Below are positions 37,823 to 49,900 of a stretch of DNA of 64,000 bases, piece after piece; the first letter of the stretch is position 1, and the number at the start of each line of letters is the position of its first letter. The DNA is from Tahibacter soli (GTDB lineage: Bacteria > Pseudomonadota > Gammaproteobacteria > Xanthomonadales > Rhodanobacteraceae). The notes under the pieces were generated by a model that was not told where the DNA came from, searched no databases, and worked only from the letters and a program-made list of their open reading frames with translations. Position numbers and translations under genes: made by a program. Where the stretch lies: contig NZ_JAOVZO020000014.1 in assembly GCF_025717065.2 (NCBI RefSeq), positions 339,014 to 403,013 of the forward strand, read 5' to 3'.

Positions 37823-40800
37823 TCAGTGCCGATCGCGCAGACGCACGCCGATTCCGTTCGCCTCGTAGATCCGTTCGCCGTCGACCCACAGGCTCGCGTC
37901 GGCGACGGCGTAGTCGGCGCCCTGTTCGGTCACCTGCAGCGTGATCGCGACCTCGCCGTGATGCGGCAGCACCTGCCCGCGATATTTCCACGTGTGCTCG
38001 CGTCCGAGCAGCGGCGCCGCGACGCCCGCCGGCGCATCGCGCGTCGTGCACCACTGCTCCAGCGCCTGCAGCATCGCCTGCACGCCGAGCGAGCCGGGCT
38101 GCACGGGATCCTGGAAGAAGTGCGCCTTGAAGAACCACTCGCCGGCATCGACGCGCTTGCGCGCGCGAATCGCCTCGGGCCAGACGCCGTCGACGCGGTC
38201 GATCATGCGCAGCATCGAGGTTTCGTCGAGCGCGCGCGCGGCGTTCGGTTCGCGGCGCAGCAGCGCCTCGTGCCGCTCGCTGCGCGGCAGCCCGGCTTGC
38301 GCCGCGAGCGCGGCGCGCGGGAAGAATCCGAACACCGTCTTCAGCGTGTAGACCTCGCGCGCGCCGACCGCGCAGCGCACGTCGAACGCGACGATGATCA
38401 TGCCGCCCGATGCCGAGACCGACGTCAGCGTCGCCTCGGTGGCGAGCGTCTCGCCGCCGCGCAGTTCCGAATGCTGCGTGCCGCGGCCGTCGAGGTTGCG
38501 AAAGCGCAGTTCCTCGTCGCTGGCCAGCGCGCAGCCGGCCCAGCTCGACAACCACCCGCACGGCTGCAGCGCGGCCTCCTGCAGCACCGCGAACGGCACG
38601 ACGCCGGCGGCATCGAGATACCAGGCATCGCGCGGCACGTCGTATTCGGCCACGACACGCGCGCCGCTGCGCATCTGCCCTTGCGTACCGTCGACGCGCG
38701 CGATGCGGCTCATGCACAGATACGGCGGTGCCGGCAGGCGCGGCGCGCGCAGCGTGCCGTCGAAGCGTTCGTACATCGGTCCGAACGCGCGCGACGGACG
38801 GCCGAGCGCCGACGCGAGGAGGCCCTCACTATTCACTTCTGGAAAATCCGGCACCAGGCGCAGCGCAAGGCGCCGCGCGTGGAACGCCTTCAATCCGTCG
38901 ACCGTGCACAGCAGGTCGGCCCAGATCGTCGGCACCGGTCCCGCCTCGATCTCCTCGACGAACACCTCGGTCACCAACAACTTCGAACTTGGAATCACCT
39001 GGCCGCGGCACTGCAGCTTGTAGGCGAGTTCTGGCACCGGTTCGAAGCGCGCGCCGTCGTGCTCGAGCGTGTAGCCGCAAGCGGCGAGATGGAACGCGAG
39101 CGCCTGCAGGCACCCTTCGAGCATCAGCGTGCCGGGCATGCACGGATCGTTCTTGAAATGCCCGTCGAAGAACCAGCGCAACGGATCGATGTCGAGTTCG
39201 GCCTTGAGGTACCCGCGTCCCCACGGACCGCCGCGCGGTTCGCACGCGGTCACCCGGTCGAGCAGCAGCATGTCCCCGGACTGGACTCGCGGGCTGCGCG
39301 TATGCGTGCGCGCGAGCTCGAAGCCGGCGCCGAAACACGCGTGCGTGTCGCCGCTCGCGAACGCCTCGAGCGCGGCGCGATCGAAGCGCGTGCGCTCGCT
39401 CGTCGCGCGCGGCGGATCCAGGCGCGGATTCGCGACGATCTCCTGACCCTGCGGCGTCCACAGGCAACCCGCGGAGCCCGCAAGCTCCGCGTCGGTGAAG
39501 AATCCGGCCTGCCCGTTTCTGACCGTCAGCTGCTTGCGGCTGCCGTTCATGCAGTCGTAGTGGAAGAACATCAGGCGCACGTCGCCTTGCGCCGCGTGGC
39601 CGTCGAGATGGATGTCGAACGTGATCGTCTCGCCCGCGCGCGGCAGCTCGCCGTGATAGGTCAGCTCGCAGCCGAGCAGCCGGTAGACGCGCTCGCCCTG
39701 GTTCAGCGCATCGACGCCGAGATACGAGATCAGCATCAGGTCGGCCTGCCCCGCCTCCACCATCACGCCGCCCGGCATGCGGCCCTGGTGCAGGTACCAG
39801 GGCTCGGCGCCGACGTCGGTCTGCGTGGTGATCGAGCCCTTGCCCATGCTCATCGGCTCGGCGTCGAGCGCGGTCACGCGGTCGGCGAGCAGCAGCGGCG
39901 GACGCGGCATGCGCACCTGACGCTGGAAGCCGTCCTGCGCGGCGAACGGCGCGCCGAAGATCGCCGAGATGTTGCCGTCGGCGTGAACCATGAGATCTTC
40001 GCGCGTGAAACGCACCGCGGGCGTCGCTCGCGGCGGAGATGACGGCGACGGCATCGCGAGCGGGTTCGCGCCGTGTCGTCCGGCACGTAACAGCACGTCG
40101 GTCGCCTTGGCCTGCAGCGCGAGATACTGCGCGTGCGCGCCGGTCTGCGCTTGCGTGAGCGCCTGTTGCGCGGCGGCGAGTCGCGCGAGCTCGGCGCGGA
40201 TGCCTTCGAGCGCGGGATGCGCCGCACGCATCGGCGGCGGTGCGGCGAGCGCGGGCGCCGCGACCGGCAGCGCCGCGACGGCGGGCTCGCGCATCGTGCG
40301 TTCGGGGATCGTGCTTTTGACGATCGTGCTTTCGACGATCGTGCGTTCGAGAACCGTGGCCGCAAGAATCGCCGGCAGCCGCGGCGCCGGCGCCATCGTC
40401 TGCAACGGTTCCTCGCGCGGCGGCAGGCGCACCGGCGGCGGGTGCGCATCGAAGCGGCGCGGACGCTTCGCCTCGACGCGCGGCACCGGCGCGAGCGCGG
40501 CTTCGAGCGCCGCGTGATCCACCGCCACGCCGGCGGCGAGCAGCGCCGCGGTCGCGCCGAGCACGGTCTCGATGCCGTGGCCCTGGCGGTCGAGGCTCAC
40601 CACGAGCGCCTCGCGCGCGCCGAGCACGTGACGGATCGCGCGGCCGAAGGTGCCGCCCGGTCCGTGCTCGACGAAGACGCGCACGCCGTCGTTCCACGCA
40701 TTGTCCACGAGTGCACGAATGTCGATCGTGTCGACCGCCTGCGCGAGGATCGCCTGCGCGCAGGCCTCGCTGTCCGGCGCATACGGCCGGCCGCTGGCGG

Positions 40801-43800
40801 TGCCGTAGATGCGTCCGCGGCGCGGCGCCGACGTCGCGCGGCGATGTACGGCCAGCCACGCGCGCTCGGCGCCGCGCAGTTCGGGCACGTGCACCACCAG
40901 CGAATAGTCGAGGTGCAGGCAGCGCGCCGCGCCGATCCGTTCGACCACGCGGGCGCACTGGACGGCGTCGCCCGCGATGAGGCAGCTCGCGTCGTCGTTG
41001 ATGATCGCGATATGCACGCGATCGAGGTCCGCTAGCGCGCGGCGCACCTCGGCCAGCGGTGCGGCGACGGTCCAGCATTCCCACGCGGCGGGTTCGCCCC
41101 ACGTGCGCGCCAGGAGATCGAAGCGCCCGGCGAGCTCGCGTTCGAGCAACCCCGACGATTCCATGTCGGCCATCAGCGCGTCGGGATCGTTCCAGACGCC
41201 CGCCGCGATCAGCGCGTTCGTCTCGCCCGACGAGTAGCCGAGCCAGGCGTCGGCTTCGAGGCCGAGCAGGCCTTCGCTCAACGCCAGATGCAGTTGCGAC
41301 AGCGCCGACGAACCGCACAGCTGATCGAAGACGCCCGGTGTCGCGTCGTCCGCCGCGAACGACCACGCCAGCGCGGTCGCGAGACGCCGGCTGCGCGTGC
41401 GCAGACGCTCGTGCAGTTGCGGCAGGTGCAGCAGCAGGTCGCGGCCCATGCCGCGATACGACGCGCCCGCGCCGGCAAACGCGAACGCGATCTCGCCGCC
41501 GATCGGCCGTGCGCGGAAGAACACGCCGCGGCCGGCGGGCGCACCGGTTTCCAGGTGCGCGATCGCGCGCGCGCGAACCGCGTCGAGCGTCGCGTCGGTA
41601 GCGACGAGCACGCAGCGCGCCGGGCCGTCGAGGCCGCGACGATCCTGCTTCAACGCGTCGATCACCGCAGCCTTGTCGGCGCCCGCGAAACCGTGCAGCC
41701 GCGCGACTTCGTGTTCGGCACGGCGCGGATGCGCCGAGGCTTCGACGAGATTCGCCGCGCGGCGCGGCTCGGCGCTGAGCCACGGTTCGCCGTCGACATC
41801 GCGCCGATGATGCAGCGCGAGCGCGGCGGCGGCCGTTTCCACTAGTCCAAAAGCAGCCTGCGCGTCGCCGAAGCGCGCTCGCAGCAGCGCCGTCAGTCGC
41901 GACGGCGGCGCCTCGGATGTCGCATCGACGAACGCATCGTCGACCAAGGCATAGACGCGATCGCCGTCGCGCTGCGCGTCTTCGAGCCGCTTCAGCACCA
42001 AGGCGACCGCCGCGTCGCCGGGCGCTTCCGCGCTCGCCGCGCGGTGTACCGCCTCGCAGCCGAAATCGACCGCGCCGACGATCGCCGCGTCGAGCTCGCC
42101 GCGCGCGAGCGCGCGCGCCGCGACGCGCAGCGCGTGCGTACCCGACGCGGCGCCGGCCTGCAGCGTGAACGACGGGCCGCCGAGGTCGAACTGCGAGTTC
42201 AGCCGATTGGCCGGAATGTTCGGCATCGATCCGAGCACCGCGGCGGCTTCGAGCGCCGGCACCAGCGCGGCGCGTGTGCGTGACGCCCAATCGTCGTCGC
42301 GACCGTTGGTCAGCCGCCAGCGCGCGCCGTGACGCGCGACTTCCGGGTCGGGCTCGATGCCGATCAGCGCCGCGCTGCGTTCGCGCGGCAGTGGCGTCGT
42401 CTCCGCGAGCGCTTCGCGGGCGGCCGCGAGCAGCGCCAGTTGCTGCGGCAGCGCCTGTTCGAGATCGCGCGGCGGAAAACGCAGACCGTCCATGTCGAGT
42501 TCGAACGCGTCCATGCGGCGCTCGCGCGGCGCGCGAGCGCCTGAATCGATGCCGCTATCGCGCGGTGCGCGGCCGTCGAACAGCGCGCGCGCAAACGCGG
42601 CGCGATCGGGCGCATCGGCGATCTTCGCGCCGATGCCGACGATCGCGACCGGAACCGCGACGGCAGCGACGCGCTCGCAAGCGATGCCGGCGTCGTCTTC
42701 CGAAACGATCAGATGCGCGTTGTTGCCGCCGAAGCCGAACGCGGAGATCGCCGCGACGCGCGGGCCGTCGTGGGTCCAAGGCTCGGCGTCGCGCAACAAC
42801 CGGAACGGCGTGTCGCGCACGGCCGGATTCGGATCGTCGCAATGCAAGGTCGGCGGACGCACGCCGGCGCGCATCGCTTCGAGCAGCTTGATCAGACCCG
42901 CCGCGCCCGCGACGGTGATGAGGTGACCGAGGTTCGATTTGAGCGAGCCGATCGGCAATCCTTGCGCCTGCGCGAACACGTGCGCGCTGCTGCGCAGCTC
43001 CGTGGCGTCGCCGACCGGCGTGCCCGTCGCGTGGCATTCGAGCAGCGACACCTGCGTCGGCGCGATGCCCGCCATCGCATACGCCGCGTCGATCGCGCGC
43101 CGCTGCCCTTCTTCGCTCGGCGCGAGAAACCCTTTGCCGCGGCCGTCGTTCGAGAGGCCGACGCCGCGGATCACACCGTGGATCGTGTCGCCGTCGCGGC
43201 GCGCGTCGGCCAGGCGCTTCAACGCCAGAAACGCCGCGCCTTCGGCCGGCACCAGTCCGTCGGCGTCGCGATGAAACGGCCGCGAGCGCCCGGACTTGCT
43301 CAGCGCGCCGAGCGCACAAAAGCCAATGTGGAGAAAGAGATCGTCGGCGCGCTGCACGGCGCCCGCGAGCATCGTGTCGGCGCTGCGATCGTGCAGCGCG
43401 TCGCACGCGAGCTTGATCGCGTACAGCGACGATGCGCACGCGGCGTCGAGGCAGAAGCTTCCGACGTCGAGCGCGAGCGCGCGTTCGAGCATCGCCGCGG
43501 TGCCGCCGCTCATGAAGCGGTTGCGCGGATCGACGTGGCCCTCGCCCGTCCACACCTGTTCGCAGAACGCGGCCATGCTCGCGGTCGGAAAACCGAGATT
43601 GCCGAAGATCGCGCCGACGCGACCGGCCGCACGCGTTTCGCGCAGCGCTTCGCGTGCGCAATGCAGCGTCCAGTGCACGAGCGGGTCGAGTCCCTCGAGT
43701 TCGGCCGCCGCAACCGCGAACCCGTCGGGATTCCAGATCGCCTCGAAGCCTTCGACGTAGCCGCCGCGATCGGACCACGCGCGATCCGGGCGCGGCGCAT

Positions 43801-43960
43801 CGGGCGCGCACAACGCGTGCTCGGGCGCGAGGCGCCAGCGATCCGCCGGCACGCGCGTGACGAGGTCGCGTGCGTTGACGACCGCGTCCCAGAGCGCGGC
43901 CGGGCTCAACGCGCCGGGCAGCACGCAGGCGCGGCCGACGATGGCGATGGGCTCGAACAT
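37823..43960 (-). CDS. pfaC: Pfa-type fatty acid synthase subunit PfaC: KS-CLF-AT-DH-DH
   Basis: This 2045-residue multidomain protein has an active ketosynthase (Cys175 in DAACASSLYA, plus ECHATGTPVGD and SNLGHLITVAGAAG), a ketosynthase-like chain-length factor lacking the Cys (LQAGAASGTHAL near 603), and an acyltransferase (AFAGAGASYRGMGRD near 830, GYSSGE near 907). Two FabA-like double-hotdog dehydratases follow, with HFKNDPCMPGT near 1600 and HFFQDPVQPGS near 1948. An AT inside PfaC is the myxobacterial arrangement; marine gammaproteobacteria use a separate PfaB. In the second DH the residue 14 after His is Gln instead of Asp/Glu. No C-terminal acyltransferase (AGPAT) is present. It starts 3 bases after the pfaA stop. 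Confidence 0.9.
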   Translation of the reverse strand: MFEPIAIVGRACVLPGALSPAALWDAVVNARDLVTRVPADRWRLAPEHALCAPDAPRPDRAWSDRGGYVEGFEAIWNPDGFAVAAAELEGLDPLVHWTLHCAREALRETRAAGRVGAIFGNLGFPTASMAAFCEQVWTGEGHVDPRNRFMSGGTAAMLERALALDVGSFCLDAACASSLYAIKLACDALHDRSADTMLAGAVQRADDLFLHIGFCALGALSKSGRSRPFHRDADGLVPAEGAAFLALKRLADARRDGDTIHGVIRGVGLSNDGRGKGFLAPSEEGQRRAIDAAYAMAGIAPTQVSLLECHATGTPVGDATELRSSAHVFAQAQGLPIGSLKSNLGHLITVAGAAGLIKLLEAMRAGVRPPTLHCDDPNPAVRDTPFRLLRDAEPWTHDGPRVAAISAFGFGGNNAHLIVSEDDAGIACERVAAVAVPVAIVGIGAKIADAPDRAAFARALFDGRAPRDSGIDSGARAPRERRMDAFELDMDGLRFPPRDLEQALPQQLALLAAAREALAETTPLPRERSAALIGIEPDPEVARHGARWRLTNGRDDDWASRTRAALVPALEAAAVLGSMPNIPANRLNSQFDLGGPSFTLQAGAASGTHALRVAARALARGELDAAIVGAVDFGCEAVHRAASAEAPGDAAVALVLKRLEDAQRDGDRVYALVDDAFVDATSEAPPSRLTALLRARFGDAQAAFGLVETAAAALALHHRRDVDGEPWLSAEPRRAANLVEASAHPRRAEHEVARLHGFAGADKAAVIDALKQDRRGLDGPARCVLVATDATLDAVRARAIAHLETGAPAGRGVFFRARPIGGEIAFAFAGAGASYRGMGRDLLLHLPQLHERLRTRSRRLATALAWSFAADDATPGVFDQLCGSSALSQLHLALSEGLLGLEADAWLGYSSGETNALIAAGVWNDPDALMADMESSGLLERELAGRFDLLARTWGEPAAWECWTVAAPLAEVRRALADLDRVHIAIINDDASCLIAGDAVQCARVVERIGAARCLHLDYSLVVHVPELRGAERAWLAVHRRATSAPRRGRIYGTASGRPYAPDSEACAQAILAQAVDTIDIRALVDNAWNDGVRVFVEHGPGGTFGRAIRHVLGAREALVVSLDRQGHGIETVLGATAALLAAGVAVDHAALEAALAPVPRVEAKRPRRFDAHPPPVRLPPREEPLQTMAPAPRLPAILAATVLERTIVESTIVKSTIPERTMREPAVAALPVAAPALAAPPPMRAAHPALEGIRAELARLAAAQQALTQAQTGAHAQYLALQAKATDVLLRAGRHGANPLAMPSPSSPPRATPAVRFTREDLMVHADGNISAIFGAPFAAQDGFQRQVRMPRPPLLLADRVTALDAEPMSMGKGSITTQTDVGAEPWYLHQGRMPGGVMVEAGQADLMLISYLGVDALNQGERVYRLLGCELTYHGELPRAGETITFDIHLDGHAAQGDVRLMFFHYDCMNGSRKQLTVRNGQAGFFTDAELAGSAGCLWTPQGQEIVANPRLDPPRATSERTRFDRAALEAFASGDTHACFGAGFELARTHTRSPRVQSGDMLLLDRVTACEPRGGPWGRGYLKAELDIDPLRWFFDGHFKNDPCMPGTLMLEGCLQALAFHLAACGYTLEHDGARFEPVPELAYKLQCRGQVIPSSKLLVTEVFVEEIEAGPVPTIWADLLCTVDGLKAFHARRLALRLVPDFPEVNSEGLLASALGRPSRAFGPMYERFDGTLRAPRLPAPPYLCMSRIARVDGTQGQMRSGARVVAEYDVPRDAWYLDAAGVVPFAVLQEAALQPCGWLSSWAGCALASDEELRFRNLDGRGTQHSELRGGETLATEATLTSVSASGGMIIVAFDVRCAVGAREVYTLKTVFGFFPRAALAAQAGLPRSERHEALLRREPNAARALDETSMLRMIDRVDGVWPEAIRARKRVDAGEWFFKAHFFQDPVQPGSLGVQAMLQALEQWCTTRDAPAGVAAPLLGREHTWKYRGQVLPHHGEVAITLQVTEQGADYAVADASLWVDGERIYEANGIGVRLRDRH
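40293..40352. repeat. Four 15-base tandem repeats in the pfaC AT-DH linker
   Basis: Units of the form ATCGTGCKTTYGRSG start at 40293, 40308, 40323 and 40338. On the coding strand they give five-residue repeats such as TIVES, TIVKS and TIPER in the linker before the dehydratase domains. Copy number could change without breaking the frame. Confidence 0.8.
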
Positions 43961-43963
43961 CGA

Positions 43964-46900
43964 CTAGGCGCCGTTCGGCAGCGCGTGATTCTGCACGCCG
44001 ATCATTTCGGCGTAGCGCTTTCCGCTCTTGTCGGTCAGCACGATGTCGGTCGTCGTGTCGCTGGTGCCGACCTTGCGCACGTACGCGGTGGCCGTGATCG
44101 GGCCGGCGACCGGCTCGGCGCCGAAGTGCCGCAGCTCGCCGATCGCCGTCGGCAGCGTCTGGCCGCCGAGCATGCGCCGGCCGTGCAGCGCCGCGATCTG
44201 CAGGCCGCCGTCGAGTGCCGCGACGTCGAGCGACCAGCGCTCGCCGTTCCAACCGGCCGCGTCGACGCCGCGCACCGTCGCGCCGATGCCCTCGTCCGAG
44301 ATGCCGTGTACCTCGTCGATCAGCTCGAACTGCTTGCGATGGAACAAAAGCTCGGGATAGATGCTTTCGCCGCTCCACGCGTCCAGCGCGAGCGCGGGCG
44401 CCTCGCGCCGGACTTTCGGCGGCTCGGGCAAGAGTTCCGCACGCGCGCTGTAGTTCAGCGTGCCGCGCGCGTCGCGCACGGTCATCATCAGCTGCGCGCC
44501 GCGCTCGCTCGGCAGCGGCGTCGCCTCGATGCGGCAGCGATCGCCGCCGTTGTCGAATCCGCCGAGCCGGATGCCCTTGAGCACCTTCAGTTCGTGCAGG
44601 CTGGCGAGCGCGAGGCCCGGTCGGAAGCTGCGCGCCGCGCGCGCCATCCATTCGGCGACGAGCACGACCGGCACCACCGGCGTGCCCTTCACCGCGTGGC
44701 CTTCGAGAAACGCGTGGCTCGCGCGCGAGACGACCAGCTCAACGCCCTGCACGCGCGCCTCGACGCCGTCCATCAGCAGCGCTTCGCCGCGCGGCTCGCC
44801 GCCGAGCACGAGCTCGATGTCGGCGGCGCGCGAGTCGCGCATTTCGTCGGCGAACATCGCAGCGCCCGTGTCGAGCGGAATCATCGGCACGCCGAGTTCG
44901 GCGAAGCGCGCCTTGAGCTCCGGCGAGACCATCCCGCCTTCCCACGGTCCCCATCCCAGCGATTTCGCGCGCAGGCCCGGGCGCTTGCGCGCCTGCGCCG
45001 CGACGACCTTCGCGAGCACTTCGTTCGCCATCGCGTAGTCGCTCTGCCCGGTGTTGCCGCAGCGGGCCGACACCGACGAGAACACGCACAAGAGCTTCAG
45101 CGGATCGGCCGCGGTCGCGTCGAGCAACGCATGCAGCCCGCCGACCTTCGTGCCGAACACGAGATCGAACTGCGCCAGCGTCTTGTCGGCGATGCGGCGA
45201 TCGGCGAGCACGCCCGCGGCATGCACGACGCCCGCAACGGGTCCCCACTCGCGGCGCACGCGATCGAGCGTCGCCGCAAGCGCGGCGGCATCGTCGACCG
45301 CGACCGATTCGTAGCGCGCCTGCGCGCCGTGCGCCTGAATCGCCGCGAGCGTCGCGCGGATCTCGCGCGCGCCGACGATGCGATCGACTTCCCGCGACAG
45401 TTCGTTCGGCGTGAGCGATGCGCCGCGTGCGAGCACGATGCGCTTCAAAGCCGCCTCGTCGACGGCGCCGGCGCAATCGGCGGGTTCGTCGGCGAGCGGC
45501 GTGCGTCCGAGCAGCACGAACCGCGCCTTGCACTGCTTGGCCCACGCCACGATGCAACCGGCGGTCACCCCGCGCGCGCCGCCCGACACGACGACGACGT
45601 CGCCCGTATCGATCGCGGCGACCGACGGACGCACCGCGCGTGCGACGCTCTGCAACGTGTAGCGGCCGCCGGCGGCGGGCAACGCCACTTCGATCTCGCC
45701 GCCGCCGCGCAACAGTTCGTCGGCGATGGCTTCGGCGAGCGCCGCGTCGTCGCGCGTGCCGCGTTCCACGTCGATCGACTTCAGCGTCGCGCGCGGCCAT
45801 TCCAGCGCAGCGGTCTTGACCAGCGCCGGCAGACCCGCGAGCCACGCGCGGCGCGCGTCGGCGTTGCGCAGGCCGAAGTGGCCGCCGGTGTCCTGCACGG
45901 TCACGAACAGCGCATCGTCGACGGCGGCCAGACGCTGCGCGACGACGAACGCCTCGCGGTTCACGGCCATCGCCTGCGTGGCGTCGTCGACGCCGCGCAG
46001 GCCGCCGAGATAGACGCAGCGCTTCGCGCCGTCGGGCAACGCGTCGACCGCGCGCGCGTCGACACCGTGGGTGCGCAGCGCGGTCGCGACCGCGGCGTCG
46101 AGACCCGCGGCGCCGAGCACGAACACCGGCTCGCCACCGACGAGGCCCGGCGCCGCGAAGCCCGCTGCCGGCGCCGGCATCAGTTCGGTGACGAAGCGGC
46201 CGAGTTCGGCGCGGCGCAGCGATTTTGCTTTTGGCACTTCTGCACCCGGCGCCGCCGCCGGAGCCGTCGCCGGAGCCGCGCCGAGGTACGCCACGATGTC
46301 GGCCAGCGTGTGCAGCGCCGGCGGGCGCGCGCCGTCTTTCGCGATCCCGGGCACGCGCTCGGTCATCGCGGCGAGAATTTCCACTCGCTTGATCGAGTCG
46401 ATGCCGAGATCGGCTTCGATGTCCATCGCGAGGTTCAGCATCTCGACCGGATAGCCGGTCTTCTCGGCGACGACACCGAGCAGGATGCCCGCGATGTCGT
46501 CGACCGGCGCGGCGGCCGGCATGGCGACGGGTGCCGCGACGGGCGTGGCGACCGGCGCACCGCCCTGCAGATATTCGGCGATCTGCCGCAGCGTGTGCAT
46601 GCCGCTCAGCTTCGTGCGATCGGCCTGCGCGGCGACGGTGCCGTGCGCCTGCACCGCGGAGAGGATTTCGACGCGCTTGATCGAATCGACGCCGAGGTCG
46701 GCTTCGAGATCCATGTCGAGGTTGATCATCTCGGCGGGATAGCCGGTCTTGTCGGCGACGACGGCGAGGAGGAGCGCGGCGAGGTCCGTGCTCGGCGCCG
46801 GCGCGGCAACGGCGACGGGCGCCGCGACGACGACCGGCACCGGCGGTGCGACCGGCGCGGGCGCGGCCACGATGACCGGTGCCGGCATCGGCATCGGTGC

Positions 46901-49900
46901 AGGCATTGGCGCGGCGATCTGCGCAGGCGCGATCTGCGGCAAGGCAGGCGCGACCGACGCCGCACCGACAGCGGGCGGCGCCGCACCGAGCAGCGCGGTG
47001 AGCCCGTTGATCGCGCTCTCGGCGAGCTTGAGGTATTGCATGTGGCTGTCGCTCAGCGCGCGCTGGTAGGCGGCATGTGCGTTCGCGGTCTGCTGCTGCG
47101 CTTCCTGGAACGCGGCGAGCCAGGCCGGCGACAGTGGCTGTTCTGGGTTCACGGTGCGTACCTCGACGACGGATGCGGGTTCCGCGCGCGGCGGATTCGA
47201 CGGTGCTGGATTCGACGGTGACGGATTCGCGCGCGGCGGATTCGGCGCCGGCAGCTGCGACGGATCGGCCGGCGGATACGGCTTGCCGACGTTGGTGCCG
47301 CTGATCGCGATGCCGTGCTTGTGCTTCGCGGGCGGCGCCGGCACGCGCACGTCGGCGAACAACGCCGACACGCGCGTCACATGGCCGGCGGCGACGAGCT
47401 GCGCGAGGCCCGCGAGCAGCGGCTCGAGATCGTTCTTGCCCGGATCGGATCGGTGCTTGCGATCGAGCGCGATCGCGCGATGCGCGCGCTTGCCGAGAAT
47501 CGCGCCGACGAGGCCCTTGAGCACCGTGCCCGGGCCGACTTCGACGAAGCAGCGCGCGCCCGCGGCGTACATCGCGTCGATCGTCTCGACGAAGCGCACC
47601 GGCTGCGCGATCTGCTGCGCGAGGATCGTGCCGACATCGCCGTCGTAAGGCGCGGCGTGTGCGTTCGCATAGACCGGCACGCGCGGCGCGGCGAAGTCGA
47701 TGCCGGCGAGGAACGCGCCGAACGGCGCGCACGCGGGTTCGACCTGCGCGGAATGGAATGCGGCGGCAACCGGCAGACGTTTCGCCGCGATGCCTTGCGT
47801 CTCGAGTGCGGCGATGGCCTCCAGCGGTCCCGACACGACCACCTGCTCGGGCGCGTTGTGATTGGCGATCGCGAGCGACGGACCGATCAGCGCGCGCGCG
47901 CGTTCGATCGAGCACGCGAGCGCGCACATCGCGCCGCTGCCGCTCGCCGCCGCGTCGCGCATCAGTTCGCCGCGGCGGCGCGCGATGCGCAGCGCGTCGG
48001 CTTCGTCGACGACACCGGCCGCGTGCAGCGCGACGATCTCGCCGAAGCTGTGGCCGGCGGTCATCGCGCCTTCGACGCCAAGCTCGCGCAACACGGCGAG
48101 CAGCGCGATCGACGCGAGGCCCAGCGCCGGCTGCGCGTTTTCGGTGTGCGTCAGCGCGTCGGTCGAACGGCCGAACGCGACGTCGTGGATGCGCAGGTCG
48201 GCCGCGCGATCCCACACCGCGCGCGCCGCGTCGAACTGCATCGCCGCGGCGGCGCCCATGCCGGCGTACTGGCTGCCCTGCCCCGGAAACAGCAGCGCGA
48301 GCGCGCCGTCGGGCGCGCCGACGCCGTAGCTCGTGCCGTCCGGCAGCTGGAACGACACTGCCGGATCGTCGGCGATCTTGGTGTGTGCGAGGGCTAGCCG
48401 CCCATCGAGTTCGTCGACGCTCGCCGCGACGAGCGCGAGACGCAACGCGGCCGTGTGATCGAACGCCTCGCGCGAATCGCGCGCGATCGACGACAGCGGA
48501 ATCTGGCTCGCGCACGACCGGCGCAGCAGCGCGATGCGTGCGAGCATCGCGTCGGCGTTCGGCGCACTCAGTGCGACGAGATCGTGCGACTGCGTCGCGA
48601 GCCGTTCGGCGCGCGGTGCGGCGCCCGTGTATTCCTCGAGCGCGAGATGAAAATTCGAACCGCCGAAACCGAACGCGCTGACTGCCGCGCGCCGCGGATG
48701 CGACGCGTCGCGGACCCACGGCCGCGCCGACGTGTTGAGGTAGAACGGACTGGTTCCCAAATCCAGGTTGGGATTCGGCACGTCGGCCTTGATCGTCGGC
48801 GGCAGCACCCTGTGGTGCAGCGCCATCACGGCCTTGAACAGGCCCGCGGCGCCCGCGGCGGCCTTCGTGTGGCCGATCTGGCTCTTCACCGAGCCCAGCG
48901 CGCACCACTGCGTGCGTGCGGCATCGGCTTCGGCGTAGACGCTGCGCAAACCCTCGAACTCGGCGGCGTCGCCGGCCTTCGTGCCGGTGCCGTGCGCCTC
49001 GACGAGTTCGACGGTCTCGGGTCCGAAGCCGGCCTGTGCGTAGGCGCGACGCAACGCGACCGCCTGCCCCGCCGACACCGGCGCGTACACCGATTTCGCG
49101 CGGCCGTCCGACGACGTGCCGACGCCGCGCAGCACCGCGTAGATGCGGTCGCCGTCGCGCTCGGCGTCATTGAGGCGCTTCAACGCGACCATGCCGAGGC
49201 CTTCGCCGAGCATCGTGCCGTCGGCCTGGTCCGAGAACGGCCGGCAGTCGCCGCTCGCCGACAGCGCGGGCGTCTTCGAGAAGCACATGTACATGAAGAT
49301 GTCGTTGAGCGTGTCGACGCCGCCGGAGATCACGAGATCGGAATCGCCGAGCTGCAGCTCGTTGACCGCCATCTGGATCGCCGAAAAGCTCGACGCGCAC
49401 GCGGCATCGGTCACGCAATTCGTGCCGCCCAGGCCCAGCCGGTTCGCGATGCGCCCCGCGACGACGTTGCCGAGCAGGCCCGGGAACGACGCCTCCTGCC
49501 ACGGCACGTACTGCGCGGCGATGCGCGCGCAGGCGGCTTGAACGTCGTCTTCGGGCAGGCCCGTTTCGCGCAGCGCCTTCTGCCAGACCGGACGCTGCAG
49601 GCGCGACACCAGCGAGAACAAGAGCTCCTGCGCGCTCGTGACGCCGAGGATCACCGAGATGCGCGAGCGGTCCATCGTCTCGAACTGCTCGCGCGCCGCG
49701 TCTTCGAGCACCGCGCGCGCGGCGATCAGCGCGAGCAGCTGCGAGGTGTCGGTCGCGGGAATCGTCGAAGGCGGAATGCCCCAGCCGAGCGCATCGAAAT
49801 CCATCGGCGCGAGAAACCCGCCGCGGCGCGCGTACGTCTTGTCGGGCGCCGACGGATCGGCGTCGTAGTAATCGTCGATGCGCCAGTGCGTCGACGGCAC

